In this document: piece after piece, positions 22,501 through 28,500 of the stretch | Position numbering within the stretch: the first letter of the stretch is position 1 | How the letters are laid out: every line of letters starts with the position of its first letter | Source of the DNA: Symbiodinium natans | Taxonomy: Eukaryota > Sar > Dinophyceae > Suessiales > Symbiodiniaceae | Assembly (NCBI GenBank): GCA_905221605.1 | Contig: CAJNDS010002140.1 | Coordinates: forward strand, 1-64,000 | Reading direction: 5' to 3' | DNA length: 64,000 nucleotides | Translations under genes and position numbers: made by a program | Notes under the pieces: generated by a model | Seen by the model: only the letters and a program-made list of their open reading frames with translations | The model's database searches: none | What the model was told of the DNA's origin: nothing

Positions 22501-25500
22501 TGATTGGGCTTGAGGGCAAGAATGTGCCCCGAGCTTTCCTTCAGCTAGTCGTCCGGTGTGCGCAGGAACGCACGCGCGCGGGCGCCCACGTCGCGCTGCA
22601 TTTGCAGGCACAAAAAGGCGAGTGGGAACCCTGGCGGCTAGAGGAGTGGGGCGCCTTGTTTGGGACGCTCGCAGAGCCACGCTGGCCTTGGGCTTTCGTG
22701 CGGGCTGACATATGCCAGTTCGCGCGGGCCAGTGGCCGCGGCAACCTCGTTGAGAGCGGGGCCCTGTGGCTCGCCGATTTCAGCTTAGAATCGGTAGGTT
22801 TGAGGTGTAGTAGGCCGGATGCGTTAGGCGCAGTGCAGCACAAGCACGTTGGGCGCGCGCAAGCCGACTACAACCTCATAGGGGCGGCTTTCTGCGCATC
22901 GCTCCAGGACCTTGGTCTGAGGGGCGCAGAAGAGCTGTGCACCGCTGCAGTTGAAAGCTTTCCAGCCACTGCGGGTGCGGATAGCGCCGCGGCTGCGCCA
23001 CAGCCCTCTCCAGTCGTTCCCCTCCCGGACGTGCGCTCGGGCGAGGACCTCACGCCAGCAGAGCGTGCGGAGCTGGATAAGGAGGTGGATAAGTATGCCG
23101 CTGAGAAGGAAGCGTTTTGGCGAACCAAGGCGGACGCCAAGGACTGGGATTCCGTCCGGGCTGACCTTGAGGTCTATGCTCTTGCGGGCGAGAAGGTCGC
23201 GGAGGATCCTAGGCGCACCGAGGCCTATAGAGACCTCGTATGGTCGGGTTTGAAGATCGAGCCTGGACCAACCAGACCAGGGCTGACCGATGCTGACATC
23301 GCAGCCGTCAGGGAGGTCGTACGGCGAAAGGCCGCTGGGTTCTGGGTGGAGGACACCACCAGGACCACGGTCAGGAAGTTCGCCCATGACTGCATTCCCA
23401 CCGGGCCGCCGGTCTCGTCCCAGCCTCACAGTTTGAGGGGCGAGTCCGCGCAATGGGTCGACGACAAGCTTGAAGAAGAATGCAAGCGGGGTCAGTTGAT
23501 CCGCGGCAGCTCGGCTTGGGGATCTGCGCCGTTTCCGACCAAGGAAATGCCCAGCTACAAGCGGCATAGGAAGCGACGCTTGGTGGTTGACTACCGCCGT
23601 GTGAATGCCCGAATTAAGCGCTCCACGTACTATTGTCGGCGGGGTAGCGATGTGCTCGCCGCCGCAGTAGGTTCGGTTTGGTATACCTTCGTGGATGCGG
23701 TTAGTGGGTTTAATCAAATTAGGAACACCAAGCGTGCTCGCGAGGTGTTGGCCATTGTGGCAAGATCAGGGAAATATCTCCCTGTCGGCCTCACCTTTGG
23801 CCCGATTAACGGCCCAGATGATTTCAACTTTGTGGTTGATAGGGCCTATGCCCCCGGCAGAGGTAGGCGCCTTAAGTATACTAAGGAGTGGATAGCCTAC
23901 GTGGATGATCTTACTGTTAGGACGGGTAGGGTCATTGATGGGCAGTTTTTCACTGATGCCCAAGCCGAGGGGGCGGTGCGCGAAGCGTGCGCCAAAGGGG
24001 CAGTCGCAGCTCCGCAGAGCGCGTCGTCTGCTCTTGAAGCCTTAGGCGTTCGCGGTGCGCACAACACCAAGCGCGCGAACCATGACGCGGCGCGCTCAGA
24101 CCAGAATCACCCCACGCGCGTTCTGATGCTCAGGATGTTGGGGCTGTTCGGGTGTTTCTGTGTTCAGGGCGGGTGTTTTTGGGGCGGGCCGTTTCCCAGG
24201 TCGCCGGTCTGCGGGCAGAAGGATTTTTCGTCGTTCGTTGCGTGCAGCTTCGTTCCTCTGTCTCGCAGCCAGTGTTTTGCAAGCAGGCCTAGAGGTTCGG
24301 TCCAAGGTCGAAGCAGAAGCCTTAGAAGCCTTAGAGCCCAGACCTTAAGGAAACTCCCCAAACCCCCGCCGCAGCGGTTCAAGTGTGTTGTAGAACCTAG
24401 GGTAGGTAGTCCCTCCCCGCGTTCGTGCCTGTGCACTGCGCCCCGCTGCGGGTCGCGACCAGACCGCGCGGGAGCGACCGATCGGTCGCCCGGACCTTCG
24501 TGGTCAACCACAAGGCCCCGCTGCGGGCCGTGCCCTGGCCGCGCGGGAGCGGCTGCCTACCACTACTGCACACCGGCCCCTTGCAGCGGGCCGTGTCCTG
24601 GCCGCTCAAGGGCGCGTCAGGTTTTCCTCGCCCATCGGAGGTCCAGCAAAGCCGCGGGCCTCAGTGCCGCGATGGGTGGAGGAGGGTCGAAGGGCAGGGG
24701 CAAGAGCAAGAGTCCAGGCCCTAAGGGCCGAAAGGGCCCGCCCACGATCGACGACGTGCAGCGTATGCTAGTCCGATGCATGCGGCACGGCGAAGCTGGT
24801 TGTAGAGGCCGGTTCGGTCCGGGCGGCCTCTACCCGGTTGATGAGTTGATCGAACAACTCGGCATCACCATCAACCAGTACAACCAGGCGGTCGCGCACG
24901 ACGCCAACCAGCGGAAACCGAGGTTGGATACCTCGCACGCTGGCTTCTTGCGTGCCTTTCAAGGCCACTCGGCCGATTGCGGCCATCCTATGGGGTTCAT
25001 GATGGAGGGCCTAAGTGAGACCGCCATCAACGATCTTATATATCGGTATGGCCCGGCCATGTGGCACGGCACGGACCTGCATGTCGTGCCAAGCCTGATT
25101 CAGAATGGCTTGATCCCCGGCGGCGGGCCGGGAGGCCGCCTCGGGGTGCACTACGTCCTAGGGCACTGCCCCACGCAGTGGGAGGACGGGAGACGCGGGT
25201 TCCGCCGCGGATCGACTTGCATAGTCGAGGTCCGGTTGGCGGTCCTGCGGGACGCCGGAGTGCCTATCTATGCGGGAGCAGATGGGGTGGCTCTCACTGG
25301 CCAGATTAGAGCCACCGGCATCTCCCGCATCTGGGCACTCCCCAAAGGCTCACCTGTTTACTCAGTCTTAATAGCTGAGTTAGAAGTGGATCGGTTGATC
25401 CAGCATGTCGACCTAAGGAGTTTAGGCGACACCAGTGCGGGCCCCCACCCGCCGTTGGGGCGAGGACCGAAACTGGGCACGGTCCAAGCGTCCCAAGCTG

Positions 25501-28500
25501 CTGCGGCCAGCAGTGGCGCGGCGAGCTCCTCGACGGTTGTGCTGGCCCCTGCGGGCCGTGTCATGGCCGCGGGGGCCGCCCAACCTGTTACCCCTCCTAA
25601 GGCCGCGCCTAAGGCCAAAGGGCGTGCTTCAGGGGCTCCTAAGACTTCGATCGTTCCAGCGAAGCCCAAGGTGTACCCTAGGCGCAACGTCCCTGGCCCC
25701 AATGTCCTCGAGGCCGAAGACTCGCTCGAGGAAGAGGCAGCCCAAGAAGCTGAAGGTGTCGAGGAAGATAGTTCCAGCTCGGATCTTCCCGACACGCGGG
25801 CGCCCCAAGCCGCGGTCAAGGTGAAGGAGGACGAAGAGCCCGCTGGCGGGGCCCAGGCCGAGAGCACAGAGGAAGGATTCCTCGAGCTTGGCCAATCGGT
25901 GGTCAGCAGCGCGAAGGAGTACCTCGCGCGGTCCGAAGCTCTTCTGAGAGCGCAGAAGCTCCAGTCGAAGATACTGGAGGTGGCGGGAACCGCGATGGTG
26001 AAGCTAGAAAAGATCACCAAGCGTGAGGAATCCCTCAAAACTCTGCGCCGTGAGGGAGAGAATCGGGCGGCCGGGGAAGGCGCCGACGGGGAAGAGGTGT
26101 CTGACGATGGTCAGGATGCCCCCGGGGGTGCGGGATCGAGCAGTTCCGCCAGGCCTTCAAGAGGCGGGACCGTCCAGTCCGCCCCGGCCCCAGAGGTGCC
26201 TCGCCCCAACGCTGACGGCCACTATGGATGCTCAGCTCCTGGATGCGGGCTGGCCTTTGAGTCGCTGGTGCAATACCACTTGCATCAGGCGGCCTGCCAT
26301 GGCGCCTCTCTTCCGCCCAACCTGGGGATCAGCCCCTCCGCACCTCTTGACCCTTTTCGTCAAGACTGGCGGGGACGGTTGTTCCGCCGAGGAAAGGACG
26401 GTGGGTATGGGGAGGTGCCCATGCTCCGAGTGATTCGGTACCACAAAGCCAACGGGTACGATCACTCTAAGGTCCCGCTCCTGAAGAGAGGGGACCGAAT
26501 CCAGCTTGAGGACGGATCGCACCACATTTATGGTGGTAGTCATCCACCGGGGTGGCTTCGCGATGACCCCGAGCTGGATCCCGCTCCAGAGAGTAGCGGT
26601 GGAGGGTCCACGCCCAAGAGCGAGCCCACGGAGGAGGCCGAGCCGGGACCTTTGCGGGAGGCCGCTCCGCGCGGGCGGGCCCTCGGGCCGCCGACGAGCG
26701 ACGTCCAGCAACGACTGGCAGAGCGTCGTTCCAAGCGGGATTACTCGCCAGACCTGGTGACGCCTCTTGACGATCTCCATGCCCAGGAGATCGATTCCTT
26801 CTTCGCGGGCGACCCGGCCGCGGATAGCCTTGACGTCATTTTGATGCGCGCCGAGGTTCGCACTAAGTCCCACCTCAACGTTGGCCGGGAGCAAGAAGAG
26901 CCCCTGGTCAAGGAGGAACAGGAGGAGGAAGCTGAGGTTGTCAAGGACGAGGAGGTCTCGGTTGAGATGGGGGCAGGCACCGCGGATGAGGCGGACGATG
27001 TCGCCCTCCCAGCCAACCGAGCCTACGTCGAAGGCCGCTTTTACCCCTACGGCAGCTGGCGGTGCTTCTTCTGCGAAGCCATCAACCCGGTTACCGAGGA
27101 CCAGTGCCTCACCACGCACGCGGGCGGCCCGAATGCGGGTGCCCCGTGCGACGGCCGATGGATCAACGGGATCGACATCGGGTGGTGGGAGGTAGACCCT
27201 CAAACCGCGCCAGAGCAATGGAGGCGGAGGTTTTCTGCCGAAGAGCTTGAAGAACAACAAGCGCGGGCGGATGCCGCGAGGCTTCTCAGCGATGAGGAAC
27301 TCGCTGAAGCCCTCCAGGCGGCCGAGGAGGCGCAGGCGGCCGAGCGCGCCAAGAAGCGAGAGCGGCGCCAGGCGGAGAACGCGGAGCGCGATGATCACAT
27401 CTGCGAGGCGCTCCGCATAGCAGGGTGGCAGTGCCCTAACTGCTATGAATGGAATCTTTCATTCAGGCAGCTGTGCTTTCGCTGCAGCACCCCTCTCCGT
27501 TTGGCAGAGGTCGTTTCTCGCGGGATCCCTGATCCGCGGCGTGGCGAAGAGAGGGACTCTGGCTCCGAAAGCAGCCAGGACGAGCTGGAGTACGAGATCC
27601 TTCTGGCCAATCGTGCGATGGACCAAGAAACCATCCAACCTCTTCTTAGAAACAAACACAAGAAGAGGGGCGGTAAGCGACGTCGCGAAGAGGCGACGTA
27701 CGGCAAGGGCCGCGACCCTTGGAGTGCTTGGGCAGACGCCCGTGGCAAGGGCCAGGGCAAGCCGAAGGGCAGAGGCAAGTCCGATGCCAAGGGCAAGCCC
27801 AAGGGGAGGGGCAGGTACGCCTGGGGCGCTTACGCCGCGGGCATAGTTGCCGCGCTCCAACCCCGCCCAAGCACAAGCTGGGTCCCAGCCTTCCCGTGCG
27901 GGTCGGCCCGGCCGCCGCCAAGTGTTCCGCTTCCGCCGCGGACCCCCTTTTTCCTGGGTCGCGGGCTCCTCAATCGGTTGATGCACGCCCTCAACGGGAA
28001 CATCAACGGCTGGTGGGGCCTGGCGGCTGCAGCGTCGGCGCCGATTGCCTTGCAGTTGCACCGCGGGGCTGTGCATGTTGTCGAGGACTCCATGCACGCG
28101 GTTGCAACAATTTCGGCCGACGTGGTCGAGGAAATCGGTCATGGGGCCAGGCGGACAGTGTGGGTCGCCGGAACAGCCATCACTCTGGTAGTAGTGATCT
28201 TGTGCAGCGCTGTTCTGTGGTACGTGAGTCGTGCCGTTGCCAATCGCATTGCGCATCTGCGACATGGCAACACCGCGGCCCCTGAGGCGCGGCTGTCTCA
28301 ACTCCTTGGCTCTGAAGCGACGTTTGAGGTCGCGAGCACTAAGAAAGGGGTGACCCATAAAGTTTGGGTGCACCTCAAGGAGGAGACAGCTGCCTGTGGC
28401 TGTCGTGCTTACCTAGCAGAGGGACGTTGCGGGCATTGCGATGCCGCAATGGACACCGCTCGATCCCTAGGGTTTTTGCACGCGGCCCAGCGAGGCGCGG

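Noticed and set aside
22824-23717. 297-codon minus-strand frame
   Set aside because: Antisense to the RT fingers/palm; no motif and explained by codon bias of the + frame.
26232-27398. 388-codon minus-strand frame opposite the polyprotein
   Set aside because: It is a shadow of the GC-rich coding strand; the + frame carries C2H2 and RanBP2 motifs and the minus reading has none.
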